Assembly: GCA_030220185.1 (NCBI GenBank)
Contig: JASPKZ010007303.1
Location: forward strand, 186,001 to 250,000
From: Diploptera punctata
Lineage: Eukaryota > Arthropoda > Insecta > Blattodea > Blaberidae
DNA length: 64,000 nucleotides
Direction of reading: 5' to 3'
Part shown: positions 10,508-22,968 of the stretch, piece by piece
Layout of the letters: each line of letters starts with the position of its first letter
How positions within the stretch are numbered: the stretch's first letter is position 1
Position numbers and translations under genes: made by a program
The notes under the pieces: model-generated
Told to the model about the DNA's origin: nothing
Database searches by the model: none
What the model saw: the letters and a program-made list of their open reading frames with translations, nothing else

Positions 10508-11425
10508 TTCTTCATCACGGTTTAGGTTTACTAACTAGCCTGTTCCGGCTCCAAATTGCTGCTCTTTCCATCTTTTCTTCGGTCTTACCAAAACTTCTTC
10601 CTCGTGGTGAATAGTTATATGCTGCTTTTGGTATTCTATTCTCAGTCTTCCTTGCCAAATATTCTTTCCAGTTTGGTCTATATTTCGCTATTGTTGGGTT
10701 TAATTCCTCTACTTTTAGTTGTTGTCTTATTTCTGTATTGTGTTTTTATCTTTTCTTTGATATCCTGCTATTTGTCTGAGGAATTTCATTACAGCAACTT
10801 GTATTCTGGCAGATTGTATTGTTGTCATTGTCTATGTTTCGGATCAATAAGTAATAATAGGAACTGCCATTGTCTTGTATAATTTCATTATAGAGTCTTT
10901 CCTGCTTTATTTTTCAAAATTCTTTTTAGTGTTCCTGTTATTTAATTCAACTTATTTAGTTTGTTATTTATATCTGTTTCCGCTGTGTATGATATTCCGC
11001 AACCTAGGAAGTTACATCTTACCACTAGTTATATTGGTTTATTTTCTAATATTATCTTTGTCCGAACTGGATCAGCGCCCTTGAAAGCCATTGTTTTTTT
11101 TATTTTTCTCATGATTTTTCCATATTGTATTTTTTTATATTTAATTTAGTTTATATAGCATTCTTTGTAATTCGTCTTCTGTTTTCGGTATTAAAATCTG
11201 GTCATCTGCAAAGGCTACTGTTTTATTACTATTCTATTTCTTAAGTTAATACCCCCAGTCGTCATTTGTTTCCATGAGCTTACCATGTCGTCAAAATAAA
11301 TGTTAAAAAGAATGGTTGATAGTGGTTGTCTAACTCCTCCTGTTATATGTAGTGGTTCCCTCTGATTTAATTTTATTTTCGTTTTTTCATACATTTCCTT
11401 AATTACTGCTATCAAGTATAAAATT
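10508..11425 (-). mobile_element. LINE fragment: reverse transcriptase C-terminal part
   Basis: On the minus strand, 11415-11215 encodes EMYEKTKIKLNQ, the reverse-transcriptase signature GVRQPLSTILFNIYFDDM (normally GVRQGxxLSPxLFNIY) and then SWKQM. Further 3', an AFADDQILI-like catalytic box can be read near 11215-11190. The tail ends in RPKKRW then QFGAGTG near 10545. Multiple stops and shifts; 5'-truncated. Confidence 0.65.
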
Positions 11426-11649
11426 ATTATAATTATAATATCGTGACTAATACCTCAATGAAATTCTACTATGAATTTTATTAATATTGACTCTTCATAC
11501 TCATCTTTATGAGATACGCCACTTATTATTTATTGTTTACGTTCAACGCGTCGAACACTACCATCTTCCTCTAAGATAAATCACTGAACGTGAAGTAGGA
11601 ATACGTCGGCGCTCCCCTCGCTGCAGTTGTGCAGGCCTGATATAACATA

Positions 11650-13093
11650 CAGGGTGAAAATTATTTAAACCGACAAACTCTGGGAGGTTGTAGGGAACAC
11701 CAAAACAAATATTTTCCCTAATGTCATTTTTTCCTATAATTAGATTTCATAGCCTCATCAAAAATAATTAGAAATAAATTAAAATTTAAATTTCACCCAA
11801 AAATTTACCTTTTAAATCCCCAACTCAAAGATTATTTAAACCGGTAGAGGGCGTACTACGTAGCGCACCACAATGGACAAGCTGCACAGCGGGTTTATCA
11901 ACAACAATATCCTTATCGCCGTATCCCGCATCATACGACATTTTACTGCTGTGTACCAACGTCTGCGTGAGACCGGATCATTTAGCAGATTACCTGGACA
12001 GGGACGCCGTCGCACAGTAAGAACGCTGCGATTTGAGGAAACTGACCTGCAGCATGTGGAGCGAGATCCTTCAATCAGCACTCGTGCAATTGCGCGTAAC
12101 ATGGGGACGAATCAGACGAATGTAAGAAACGTCCTTTATGAGCAATTCCTACATCCATTTCACTTATAGCGTGTCCACAACCTGGAACCAGTTGATTATG
12201 CACCCAGAGCACAGTTTTCGCAGTGATACCTGGGACAGTGTCAAATGCATCCTACATTTCCATCCTCTGTGTTGTTTACAGATGAAGCAACGTTCGAGCG
12301 TGATGAGTCTTTAACATGCACAATGCGCATGTTTGGAGTGAGGATAACCCACATGCCACAGTTACTCACGCACATCAAGTGCGGTTCTTCGTTAATGTGT
12401 GGGCCGATGTTGTTGGGGACTGTTTAATTGGGCCATATATCCGACCTAGGCCATTAAATGGTAGGCACTATTACAATTTTCTCGCCAGAGCAATACCAGA
12501 ATTGCTGGAAGACGTCCCGCTGCCTACAAGACAACGTATGTGGTTCCAACATGACGGGGCGCCGGCACATTTCAATCGTCGTGTGCTCGGTTCTTGAACC
12601 AACGGTTTCCAGGAAAGTGGATTGGCAGAGGTGGTCCTGTACCATGACCTGCTCGGTCCCCAGATATGACCCCTCTGAATTTTTTTGTGTGGGGAGAGAT
12701 GCGCAACCTTGTTTACACAACTCCTGTTGCATAAGAAGAGGATCTGGTTGCCCGGATAGTAGCAGCAGCAGCAGCAATTAACGATACTCCTGGAGTTTTT
12801 GCTCGTGTTAGACAGAACATGATCCGCCGGTGTAACCTTTGTTTACATGTCAATGGAGGCATTTTTGAACCTCTACTGTAATTTAAGTACTTGCGTTGTG
12901 TTAATGTGTTGTCCCTTGGTAATACGTAAAAAATACAAAAGTGTTTGTTGGTTTAATTAATTTGCCGCCAGAGAAATCTTCCTCTACCGGTTTAAATAAT
13001 CCTCATAGGAAGAAATGGCATTAGGGAAAAATATTTGTTTTAGTGTCCCCTACAACCTCCCAGAGTTTGTCGGTTTAAATAATTTTTACCCTG
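11650..13093 (+). mobile_element. Tc1/mariner-superfamily transposon, degraded
   Basis: Terminal inverted repeats of about 85 bp (CAGGGTGAAAATTATTTAAA at the left, inverted at the right) are flanked by TA duplications at 11648-11649 and 13094-13095. A plus-strand transposase can be traced from 11873: a helix-turn-helix N terminus (LRETGSFSRLPGQGRRR), the first catalytic Asp in LFTDEATFERD, and the second in WFQHDGAPAHF. The third site reads PDMTPLNFFVWGE, with Asn where the family has Asp. Several frame changes. A second copy of ATTATTTAAACCGG lies inside each end (about 11831 and 12984), giving an IR/DR-type pair of sites per end. Confidence 0.85.
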
Positions 13094-13386
13094 TATAAAC
13101 TCTCGGTGTACTCAATTTATATTGCAGTCTTACCTTACTGTTAGTCACATTCGTAAATCTAGGTAGCTATAATTTTATTTAACGTCATTCTTAATAACTG
13201 CATGTAATCATCGTCACAATTAAAATCTGGATGTAAAAGGGCCTTCAAAATGTATTTTAGGCTTTATTGTAGGCTTGAAGTTATTTTACGTACCGTGATT
13301 TTACAATACGGGACATACAGCCTTTCAAAGGAAGCCATACTCTGAAAATGTTATACAGTAAAAGGTAAAAAAAAAAGGTAAGGTAT
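13094..13386. other. No recognisable gene
   Basis: AT-rich spacer with no identified repeat. Confidence 0.35.
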
Positions 13387-13687
13387 AAAGTGATTCCACT
13401 ACAAGCCTCAAGAGGATCCTAGGGGTAGTAGGAGATTAAGGCTCCCCCTTTTTTCTAGACAATCGGCACTTGATGTCAGCCGGATTGTCAGTCCTGCGTG
13501 ACGGCCGCCTTTAACCCCCGAACAAGCGTCTGGTACTCATTTCCATTGGAAGCTTAGTCGATCCAAGGATCATATTGCCGCCAGAAGATTTGGGTCAGTT
13601 TAAAAATCCTGACCCCCACCGGGACTCAAAACCTAGACCTTCCGGCTTGTATCACAGTGCCTTAACCACTACGCTACGGTGCGCCCT
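13387..13687 (-). mobile_element. SINE-B
   Basis: Minus-strand copy of a ~310-bp tRNA-derived SINE: head GGGCGCACCGTAGCGTAGTG and B box near 13620-13660, with a body containing CAAGTGCCGATTGTCTAG. Relatives at 22661-22968, 34237-34545 and 50264-50631. Confidence 0.8.
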
Positions 13688-13981
13688 CAATGTTATACAG
13701 CATCATGAAAAAAAACTCCATTACTTAGGGTGTTGGCTTAGGAGATAGCGATCTCCCATTCAGTAAAATAAACTAATTAATATAGGCTATAGCCTAATAA
13801 AATAAAGTCTAAAAATGCTATTTGAGTCATGTATTCCAGAGGTCCTTGTTCAAATCCCGGTGCCGACTAATCTGATTCGAGTTATTTCATCCTTTTTTTC
13901 TTTACGTTTCAATGCAAATTCTGAGTTTGAATATTTCATTACCATGACCATTTAGCATAATAATTGCATTGTGTGTATGTG

Positions 13982-13985
13982 TTTG

Positions 13986-14045
<60 letters not shown>

Positions 14046-14500
14046 TCTAATATCATCCACTGCCTTTTCGTGCTTCAGGTTCTACGTTAGGCAGATATAT
14101 GCCGTTTATGTGGTCTATTTTCAATTTGCGCATCACTTCGGTAGATCATTTCCCATAGATGATGTGTACTTGAATTGTGTAATTATATAGAAAAGTGTAA
14201 GATCAGTGTATGTTTAAATGTTGTGTGCATGTGTGTTGTGTGAGGGGTTGTAAAGAAGAGAAGGTTGAAGGTGAAATCCAATGCCGGCACATAACCTACT
14301 CTTGTCGAAAAGCACCAAGAGGACCGCCAAGTTTAACCTCCCTATCCTACAGAAACATCATTATCCACAGTAGCACATATCTTTTCAATGTATGTAATGC
14401 GGAGGAGATCGGAATTTAATCCAGCGATTAAAACTTGTACACCACCAGATCTCCTAGCCCTGAGACTGCTAGTCAGGAATCAAGTATAAGGTAGCGAGGA
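13982..14500 (+). repeat. Dispersed repeat with GT-rich start (family R-GT)
   Basis: A (GT)n run at 13989-14043 opens a ~500-bp segment collinear with 31802-32265 (shared words: CTATTTTCAATTT, CACATARCCTACTC, TCGAAAA). Unclassified; no coding signal. Confidence 0.6.
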
Positions 14501-14767
14501 GGACAGTTATAATTAAAAAAAACAAGTCAATGAAATTTTAGAAAACACATGACTACACACAATAGATACATACACGATCTTTTTGATAAGTCTAACCATT
14601 CTAAACACGATATGACCTTAGATGTTAAAGCATGAAGTAAAAATTATCTATCCGCCTCCAGCAATATTTCAACCCTTAAACCTTACAACAATCGGGACCG
14701 ACGTCGTAAATCTGAGCAAGAAATTTCCTTCAGGTAATTAATATCAAATTAATCACAAATAGTAATC

Positions 14768-15475
14768 AGATGCACAAAAAAATTAAACATAGGCTCAATT
14801 CTGGAAATGCATGCTATTATGCATTACTCCTTTCAAAAAACGTTAAACTGAAAATATATAAAACTATTATTCTATCAGTTATATTACATGGATGTCCACC
14901 GCTGTGGTCTCGAGGTAGCGTGCTGCCTTGTCACGCGGTGGGTCCGGGTTCGATCCCCGGTCGGGACAGGCTCCTGGGTGAGGTTTTTTTCGGGATTTTT
15001 CCTCACCGTAAGACAAATATCAGGAAGCTTAGGGCCCAACGGTCCCTGAAAAATCATCCGGCCATCATCAGCATCCTTATCATTATCATCATCATCATCA
15101 TCATCCTTCACCGGTGTGGAAAGCAACGGGAATCTACCACACCTATAATTCCCTAGTAAAGCTGCAAAGCATAGCATGAAAATGCTATGATTGCAGTGAA
15201 AGTCCTGCCTTCGGGCAGAATTACTATGGGTGGATATTATATGGATGCGAAACATGGACTCTTACTTTACGGAAGGTAAAGAGATTAGGAGTATTTGATA
15301 ATAAGGTTCTTCGGAGGATTTTTTGACCAAAGATAGATGAACAAACTATGATATGAGGGAAGTAGATTATACAAGGAATGATTGTAAGACATTAGATCAG
15401 GATAGGGATGTATGGAGAGCTAATGTCTGCGCGGCCATGAACCTACGGATTCGATAGTGCCAGTGAGTTAGTTAG
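14768..15475 (+). mobile_element. LINE 3' part, split by a SINE-A
   Basis: 14770-14890 encodes the reverse-transcriptase downstream region (KLKIYKTIILSVILHG). After the inserted SINE it resumes as YGCETWTLTLRKVKRLG, then a degraded tail ending in a (TTAG)n run at 15467-15489. Joining across the SINE restores the familiar ILSVILHGCETWTL order, so the SINE is the younger insertion. Confidence 0.75.
14895..15233 (+). mobile_element. SINE-A with 14-bp target duplication
   Basis: Full-length SINE-A bounded by ATATTACATGGATG (14881-14894) and ATATTATATGGATG (15234-15247), one difference. The duplication fixes the element's ends. Confidence 0.9.
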
Positions 15476-15489
15476 TTAGTTAGTTAGTT

Positions 15490-16429
15490 AATGAATATCA
15501 AATTATGATTTAGATACAAACGCGCGAAATAAGCCGTTAAAAATATTTTTTAGACAGATAAGTTCAAATTCAGATAAAAAGTGATGAATTAGAATAGTAA
15601 AGAGGCAGAACAGTGGTCTACTATTTAGCATGTAAATTATTGCATTAATTTTGGTACTCACTACAGACAGTAGTTTAAGGAAGTCGGCATGCTATTATGT
15701 CAAATATTTCGCAATAAAATGTGTTTACCGGATTTCTTTTTGTGGTTTATTTAAAAACAAACTGAAAGGGAATGTGTTAATGACCATCACATGATGGTTG
15801 TATAGAGTACTAACACTTGCCTGACTAAAACAGGCTTGTAATATTATTTATAACTACTGGCTATCGAAGAAAAAAGTTGATCGGCATATAAGACAGGCAA
15901 ATAATTCTTAAAATATTCTCTCTTTTTATTCTGAAGCCTTGATTTTAATTATAGATTTCGATACTGAAAAATATGTCGTGTGGAAATCACCATTTTCATG
16001 CTACCGTTGCTACTACTTGCATTCAAAAGACTCCCAAACTATCAACTTCAGAAAACTAACAGCAATATTGGAAACATTATTTTAATTACATGCATGTTAT
16101 TTTTCCAAATCGTTGTACAAAAAGTGCACATATAAAATCTTTCCCCTGTAAAAAAATATGAGGAAACTATGCAATCTTACAGATTTAAATGTTCCCTCGT
16201 TGCCTCAAGTTACCTATTAAGGCCTATACCTAATTTAGTATATATCAAATATTTGTTACCAGTGCATTTATTTTGTTACATTTCGATCAGATTTTAAGAT
16301 AGTTTATTCTTATATCACTTAAAAATCTAACATAAATATTTTATCTGTCTATAATGGCGTAGCCCATTGTTGAGCCATAGTCTCTCCTTTGTGAAGTTAC
16401 CAATCCAAGTTAATTTTTAGTTACCCTAT
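15490..16429. other. No recognisable gene
   Basis: AT-rich, no repeat family or coding signal recognised. Confidence 0.35.
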
Positions 16430-16735
16430 TTGCTCATAGATGTCATAGATGGCATGAAGCTAACACACCGACCCAAAGTGACATCTAACGGGCGACTAAG
16501 GTATTACTAGGACGTTCAGGTCGGTAAATTTTGCTTAGAGGCTTTTTCATTCAGGCTTAAGGATCTTCTATGAGCCTCAAAATCTTCAAACTCAGGACCC
16601 ACGGCTTAAATTCCTCTCGAAAGACTTGCACTTTGGATTGTTCTGTCCTAAAACAATCCATCGATCCTGACCGCGGCCCTGGGAACCAGAGGCAAGGAGC
16701 ATAACCACTAGTCCACCGCGTCTATCTCGAAAGCA
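16430..16735 (-). mobile_element. SINE-D
   Basis: Collinear with 48488-48788. The right end resembles a tRNA head on the minus strand (CGCGGTGGACTAGTGGTTATG), and a tRNA-like B box is partly decayed. Confidence 0.65.
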
Positions 16736-16782
16736 ATAATTCACTAAAATGAATTAGGTCATGAACACGATCCTTCGATTCT

Positions 16783-17540
16783 AGTAGATAGATAGATAGA
16801 TAGAAAATGGAATTTATTGCCTTTTTTCTGAAGAAAGAAAATGCATATGCATTTACATTGCGCATGGGCCTGCTTGGCCGTACGTGCATTACTTTCCCAT
16901 GAATAAAAAAATATAAATAATCATAATATAAACAAATACCTACAAATACACCTATATAAAAAACAATAATAGGCTACATATAAGTAAAATCTATGTATAC
17001 ACTACATCACAATAATACATATCTACACTCATCCATGAAAAGACCATGAGTATAAATAAATAAAAAAAGTCTCATTCTGTACATTAATATTTAAAAAATT
17101 GCTAGAAAACAAATTAGAAAAACACACACACACACATACATCCACACACCCCCACACATACCCCCCTCCCCCCGTCCCTGCAGACATCAAATGCACTATC
17201 AGACTATTCAACTTATCAGACCTACTTATTATATAATACAATTAAAGATCGAAAACAAAGACCATATTGAGATTCTTCTTATTGATAATACATAGGCCTA
17301 TATCCTTAATCTACAATTTTGCTATATCTCAATTTCCTTACTGTACCCAAAAAATTGCATGTTTTTGATTCACTCTCGATCCGTCCTAAAAGATCCCAAC
17401 ACGCCACTCTCCCACGATCCGACCTGAGAAATCTCTCCGTCAGCATCTGTAATCTAAGTTGTTCTGTCTCTCTACAGAATGCTATAATATGCTGCCAGTT
17501 TTCATGGTCATCGTATAGTGGGCATAGTTTAATGCCGTAA
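16783..17540 (-). mobile_element. LINE 3' end with zinc-knuckle-like segment
   Basis: Minus strand, 17525-17330: CPLYDDHENWQHIIAFCRE, a knuckle-like segment with one Cys replaced, followed by LTERFLRSDRGRVACWDL. The 3' UTR runs down to an AATAAATTCC end and a (TATC)n tail at 16783-16803. Confidence 0.5.
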
Positions 17541-17720
17541 ATGTAGGCCTAAATACAACGAATATATATAATAGCCCTATATTATAATCTTATAATATTG
17601 CAAACTAATGTATGATTTTGCCCTAATATAATAGCCAATTTTTTTTATAATGTTCAAAATTAATATTGTTATATAGTAAGAAATAAAAACATAATATACC
17701 AATTAGTGAAAATTCGACGG

Positions 17721-18120
17721 CGTTAGGCATCAACCGGCTATGCGTGTAAAATTTCAAGAAAAATAATTTTTAAACTTTAAGTCACTCTTCACTATTTATT
17801 GTAGCGCCAAACTAAAAATACTGGATATTCCAAGTTATTTTCTTGTTTGATAGATATGCGTCAACGATCTAAGAGCGGGAACATTTGGCGCTTAGTTATA
17901 TGATGTAAAATTTAGATTATCATTCATAAAGATCTGGTTTCATAGCTGTTTTTTTTGCCAAACACTGAATCTCTGAGAGGGCTGATGGCGTTTATGTTTT
18001 TCTTTAATTATATGCCTAATTTAAAAATTTGGCGCTAAAAGTTCATGAGCCAGTGCAACAGATGGCATCAAAATCTCATTTGTTTAAAAAAAACTATGCT
18101 TAGCCGGTTGATGCATAACG
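17721..18120 (+). mobile_element. Small inverted-repeat element (MITE-like)
   Basis: CGTTAGGCATCAACCGGCTA at 17721 recurs inverted at about 18099-18120 with few differences. No ORF. About 400 bp. Target duplication not determined. Confidence 0.6.
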
Positions 18121-19800
18121 TTGTCCAATTAATGATGTATTAAATATTACATCTTTACTAAAAAATGGTAAAGACTATTACGTTTATATTTTACACTGTA
18201 TTCACACTAACTGAAGATCTTATAAAATATGATACACGAGTCTCTAATGGAAATTGTGTAGGCATGTAGAAATTATTTTTATTCAAAACGCAATTTTTAA
18301 TTACTATGGCAGTTTAATGTGTGCATATCATTGAATTCAAAACCTATTAACCATTAATGTCATATCTTCAGCGTAATTAAATTTTAAAACTGAATTTTAA
18401 TTGAATAACTAAAACTATCTTCAAATCAGTATCCCCAATGGTTTTAAAGAAAAAGCTTCATTTTTATGTCTTTTCATATGCATATTAACTGAAGAATCCT
18501 TGACTATCATGGCCTCCTATAATGCATTAATACTGGCGTATTTGTATTTTTATTAAAATATTTAAAAATTGTGAAATTGTTATTTTCAGTCACTGAGAAA
18601 ATGCAGGCTACTGTAAAAATGATTTAAAAACACATATATGTTAATATTAAATATATGCAGATAATCCTATATACATTTCAAATGTTCATGAACTAACATA
18701 ACCTCCATTTCCAAGTCAATGAGAATACATGTGATATTACTTCGAATATTGTTAGTAGCATTATTTTTGCAGCATTTTAAAATAAATATAATTACTTACC
18801 TGCCTGATAGAAAATCCAAATCTGTTTATTATACTTATAAATATTCAATATCCATTTCACTTAACCTAAATACCACTTTATAAAATTTAAAAACCATCAT
18901 ATCGAGGTAATTTGTTCTTACAGAGCATTTTCGCGAAATATCTTAAAATATCACATTTTTATTTCTTTGAGCCATATTCAATTTTTAATTGAAAGCAAAT
19001 TTAAAATAATAAATGCCTATTTATATTATTTCGATAAAATTAACATTTATTTGCTAATTTTTATTATATGTTTCTTGTCCCCGTACTAAAATAAGAATAA
19101 AGAAATGCAGTTTCTTGATTTTAATATTCTAAATACAAAGTTTCAGAATAATATTTTTATAATTATTATATGGTTTGACTTAATCATATTTCGTTGTATT
19201 AAGTGAAACTATATACCTCATTAAAATGAAATTAATATGAATGATATATAATATAATCTCCTTTTAAAAATGCATTATACCTTCCATCATAATTACAATT
19301 TGCAAAATTTCTCGTACAGAAACGTATCTGCACATCAGTATGTGCTATTGTTGTTTAATAATTTTATTTAACTTTATTTATTGCTTAGCTTGATTTTATT
19401 TACTTTAATTCATTGTAAAAATTTAAACTTTTAAACTTGGCGCCGGTGAGCCATAAGCAGTTCCCACCCAATGTTGAATGATGAAGAAAACCACTACACC
19501 TATAAACTCCAAATGTTGATAATTCTTTTAATATCAAGAAACGAGGGTGCAATTCAAAACATTGTATATGTGTTTTTAAATGTAGATTACGTGTGAGAAA
19601 CGAATGACAGTAGCCTGCACTGGTGAATGTTCACCATGCTAGTGACCCCAGATTTACACACCATAGGTAATGCATGTACCTGTCACGCTGAGCAGCGACA
19701 TGATGTTGTGGATTGTGAATTAATCCTTTCTAAGGCAGTCTTCTTTTTCTTGTTACTTGAAATGTTTGATTTTTGTTCTGTTATGAAACAACATGAATAA
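18121..19800. other. AT-rich, repeat-poor stretch
   Basis: No ORF, SINE or LINE recognised. A strong donor-like site (GCAG|GTAAGT on the minus strand, near 18801) exists but no coding exon can be attached to it. Could be an intron of an unseen gene. Confidence 0.35.
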
Positions 19801-19814
19801 CTAAGCTAGGTACT

Positions 19815-20110
19815 GTGGAAATCACATTTTCGCACGGACACACACACGGCACCTCCTCCATCGCGAGACACGGCCTGTAGCAGACGACACACTACTAATC
19901 ACCACTAGCACACACACGTAACAGCAACAGCGAGCCGCCATGTTGCAATGAGGGGCAACCGACGGCGACTGGAACATCAGTGACGTCATTGCCATGGCAA
20001 CATCCCCTCTCCCGCGCCCTTCTTAACATTCCCTTTACCCCCAAAAGCTCACTCTAGTTTCAGCCTCTCCGCTCTACCCCTTGCTAGAAGGCAACGAGCT
20101 CAGCAGCTCC
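19815..20110. promoter_or_regulatory. GC-rich promoter-like patch with CRE and X-box-like sites
   Basis: CpG-bearing sequence stands out in AT-rich surroundings. It holds a full cAMP-response-type palindrome TGACGTCA at 19981-19988 followed closely by GCCATGGCAAC, an RFX X-box-like half palindrome. On the minus strand an ATG in good context (19941) opens a 39-codon Cys/Arg-rich frame ending at 19822. Which gene this would drive is unknown. Confidence 0.4.
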
Positions 20111-20301
20111 ACTCGCACCTTGCTGCTGCCCCTGGAAGATACAACCAGCCACACACTGCATGCACCACCACAACCCAGGCTGTCGTCATTGCAATACAGC
20201 ACCAATCATAGCAGTTAGGGACTCCAAACTTTTACTCAGCATTCATGGCCCCTTCATGCTCTCCCTCTCCTCTCCGCCTATTGATTACCACTACCCAAAA
20301 G

Positions 20302-20320
20302 TGAGAGAGAGAGAGAGAGA
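20302..20320 (+). repeat. (GA)n microsatellite
   Basis: Short GA run. Confidence 0.85.
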
Positions 20321-20769
20321 ACTAGGGGATCCATTCCAACACACTTTTACTCCCCGTGCATGCCCTATGATCAATAAAAGCTATATTATCATGCGCCTAG
20401 TACGTAGTTTCCCCACTACCCAGAGACATCTAGTGACAACTGTCTTTAAGTTTCCATGACGGAGTTTCGACGTTAAATTTGTGCACGATGTAAGCTCCCA
20501 GTGCTCATATGCAAACCGCTAAATCGGTATCATTTCTAAATAAAACTACCTAGTCGTTCCGTAAAAAAATTGATAATATTCGGCGGAAAAAATATATATA
20601 TATACATTTCTACTTCAATTTCCACTTTCTTCGGAGGAGAGGTTAAAATCGGTCAATCCACTGCCATAAAAATGTGTGACAGGTGTATACATTCATCCGA
20701 TAGGATCTCGATGTCCAAATTCATAATATAATTGAATATTGTTCTAACTAGATTATTTGGTAATATAAT

Positions 20770-21040
20770 AATTACCTTACTGGCACTGTCGAACCGTAGG
20801 TTAAAGACCATGAGGACATACGCTCTCCATACATCCCTATCATAAGCTTATGTTTTCTAATCATCCCCTGTATAATCTACTTCCCTGAAATCATGGTTAA
20901 TGTTACTATCCCATCTCTTTCTCGGTCTATCTACTGGGCGCTTTTCCTCTGGGTTTTTCCTACAAAGAGTTTGCAAGCTCCTCTTTCATTCCCCATTCGT
21001 GTCACATGCTCTGCTCATCGCAGTCTATGAGACTTAACTG
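20770..21040 (-). mobile_element. LINE 3' end
   Basis: Minus-strand tail of the insect LINE family that reads RPVDRPRKR...DRDGWRAYVLMVFNLRF in degraded form. Collinear with 52530-52790. Confidence 0.6.
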
Positions 21041-22060
21041 TTCTTATTATATTTATTTCGTAATATAGTAAACTTTTTTAAATTTATAACTTTAACCTTT
21101 AGCGATAAAATTTTAAGATGAATGTCTTTAAAAATTCAGTCTGCAAATGTTTGATTTATAGATTTCTAAACCGTTCAACAGATCTTCATGAAAATTTGTA
21201 CATACAAGTTTTCAATTACAGCGAGTGTTTAGCCGCTTTATTTTATGTTCTAAACTTTAAAGCATAGGAGTTCACCTAAAACGAAAGTTTAAAAATCGAT
21301 CTAGCGATTGCAATTTTCGATGATTCACTACGAAATTCAGTATATGCTATTGAAATATACTGAGGTAGGCAGGGCCTATTGTTCAAAACTCAGTGACATC
21401 CGACTATTAAAGAGGGGTTTATCTGAAATCCGAAATTAAAAATCGTTTTGTAATGTAACCAAAACCAGAACGTATTTCTCTATTTTTAAGACATTTAAAA
21501 GTTCTGTAATGATTAAATTAAAGTGTCATATTTAACTCAAAGTTTACAGAATAAAATAAATAGTTTTGAACATTTTATTTTCACATTTAATCCATTATAA
21601 TGATTGATATTTCATGGCAACTAGTGTTTTGAATGCAAGATAATGGAAACTCGCTAGAAATGAAAAGAAATATTTGTTTAAATTCCTATTTTATCAAAAT
21701 TATTATTTTTTTTTTTTTTTTTTTGCGTTTATAGTGAATTTGTAGATTTTTCGTTATATGATCGACAAGTAACAATGTAATGTAATGGCGGGATATAATA
21801 AATTATTGAGTTGTGTATCAACTGTTCTTGATTTCAGTTATAATCCAAAATACCAGGATAAATCTTTCCTATCATTTGTTTTCAATATATTTTTTCTTTC
21901 CTCTTTCTCGAAAATAAAATGGAATTTTTAGTCTCGTGTTTCAAGCAAGTTTTTACACATTTACCCCATGCCACCATAAGATATTTTTCCTATTTTCTCT
22001 GTTATGTTTTCAATAATATTTTTTTGGAAAATAAAACCAAATTTTCACATGCAAACAGAA
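21041..22060. other. No recognisable gene
   Basis: AT-rich. Includes a T run at 21706-21724. Nothing identified. Confidence 0.35.
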
Positions 22061-22065
22061 GACGT

Positions 22066-22205
22066 ACCGAGCAAGTTGGCTCAAGCGGTAGATTTTGAGA
22101 CTCGAATTCGGGAGGTCCCGAGTTCATACGCTGGTGCCGACCTACCTGACTGAGTTTTTCGGGATTTCCTCAGTTATCAAGGCAAATACTGGGTTAAAAT
22201 TTCTT
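22066..22205 (+). mobile_element. tRNA-derived SINE (SINE-H), short
   Basis: tRNA-like head GCAAGTTGGCTCAAGCGGTA and a decayed B box (GAGTTCATACG), followed by TTTTTCGGGATTTCCTCAGT. A partial relative is near 13825-13905. Confidence 0.5.
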
Positions 22206-22660
22206 GACAAAACAAATTTCATCATATATATAATTTCAAAATAATTCTATCGTTAAAAATAAATGAACACGATATGACAGATGTCGAAGTATCTATAATA
22301 ATTAAAATTAAAAAATAATGCGTATAACTCAGACATCTGAGTTATTTCCTCAAATGAAAATACTTTTTGTAACTATCGGAAAATTGATCTTCCATTGGTA
22401 TTTGAAAAATATGATGACGGCAGTATAATTAAATGTACATTGAATTTAACACCATATCGCGAGTGATATCTCGAAACGTTGAATTAAAATGCACTAAATG
22501 ATAGAATTGTAATTGGCTGGCATCAGAATACGCACATAATACGAATAAACTAGCTAACACCTGGCGTACGCTGCTACGCCTAAATAAATTAAATGTTTTT
22601 TTATGTTTAGTTGAATAAGTAAAAAGAATAATAATTATAAATTTATATCGTAATTATTTT

Positions 22661-22968
22661 GGGGCACGCCGTAGCGTAGTGGTTAAGGCACTGCGCTATA
22701 AGCCGGAAGGTCGAAGGTTCGAGTCCCAGTAGGGTCAGGATTTTTAAACTGTTCTAAACCCAATGGCGGCACTGTGGCCCTGGGGTCGACTCAGCCTCTA
22801 ACAAAAATGAGTAACGGGCGCTTGTTCTGGGGGATAAAGGCGGCCGTCATGCAGGGCTGACAACCCGGCCAACATCAAGTGCCGATTGTCTAGAAAAAGT
22901 GGGAGCCTTGACCTCCTACTATCCTAAGGGCCTCCTGAAGCCTGTAGTGGGATCACTTTATTTTACTT
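22661..22968 (+). mobile_element. SINE-B with 15-bp target duplication
   Basis: Full-length copy: head GGGGCACGCCGTAGCGTAGT, B box GGTTCGAGTCCC, body with GGTCGACTCAGCC. It is bounded by perfect direct repeats TATCGTAATTATTTT at 22646-22660 and 22969-22983. Confidence 0.92.

Noticed and set aside
12454..12781. 107-codon ORFs on both strands
   Set aside because: Out-of-frame shadows of the Tc1/mariner-type transposase remnant.
14884..15255. 123-codon minus ORF with poly-Asp
   Set aside because: Lies within SINE-A; the acidic run is the CAT-rich SINE segment. The same applies to the His-rich ORFs near 10009, 23416, 29948 and 49779.
20160..20459. 99-codon ORF downstream of the GC-rich patch
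   Set aside because: No domain, no splice support, low-complexity GA run inside.
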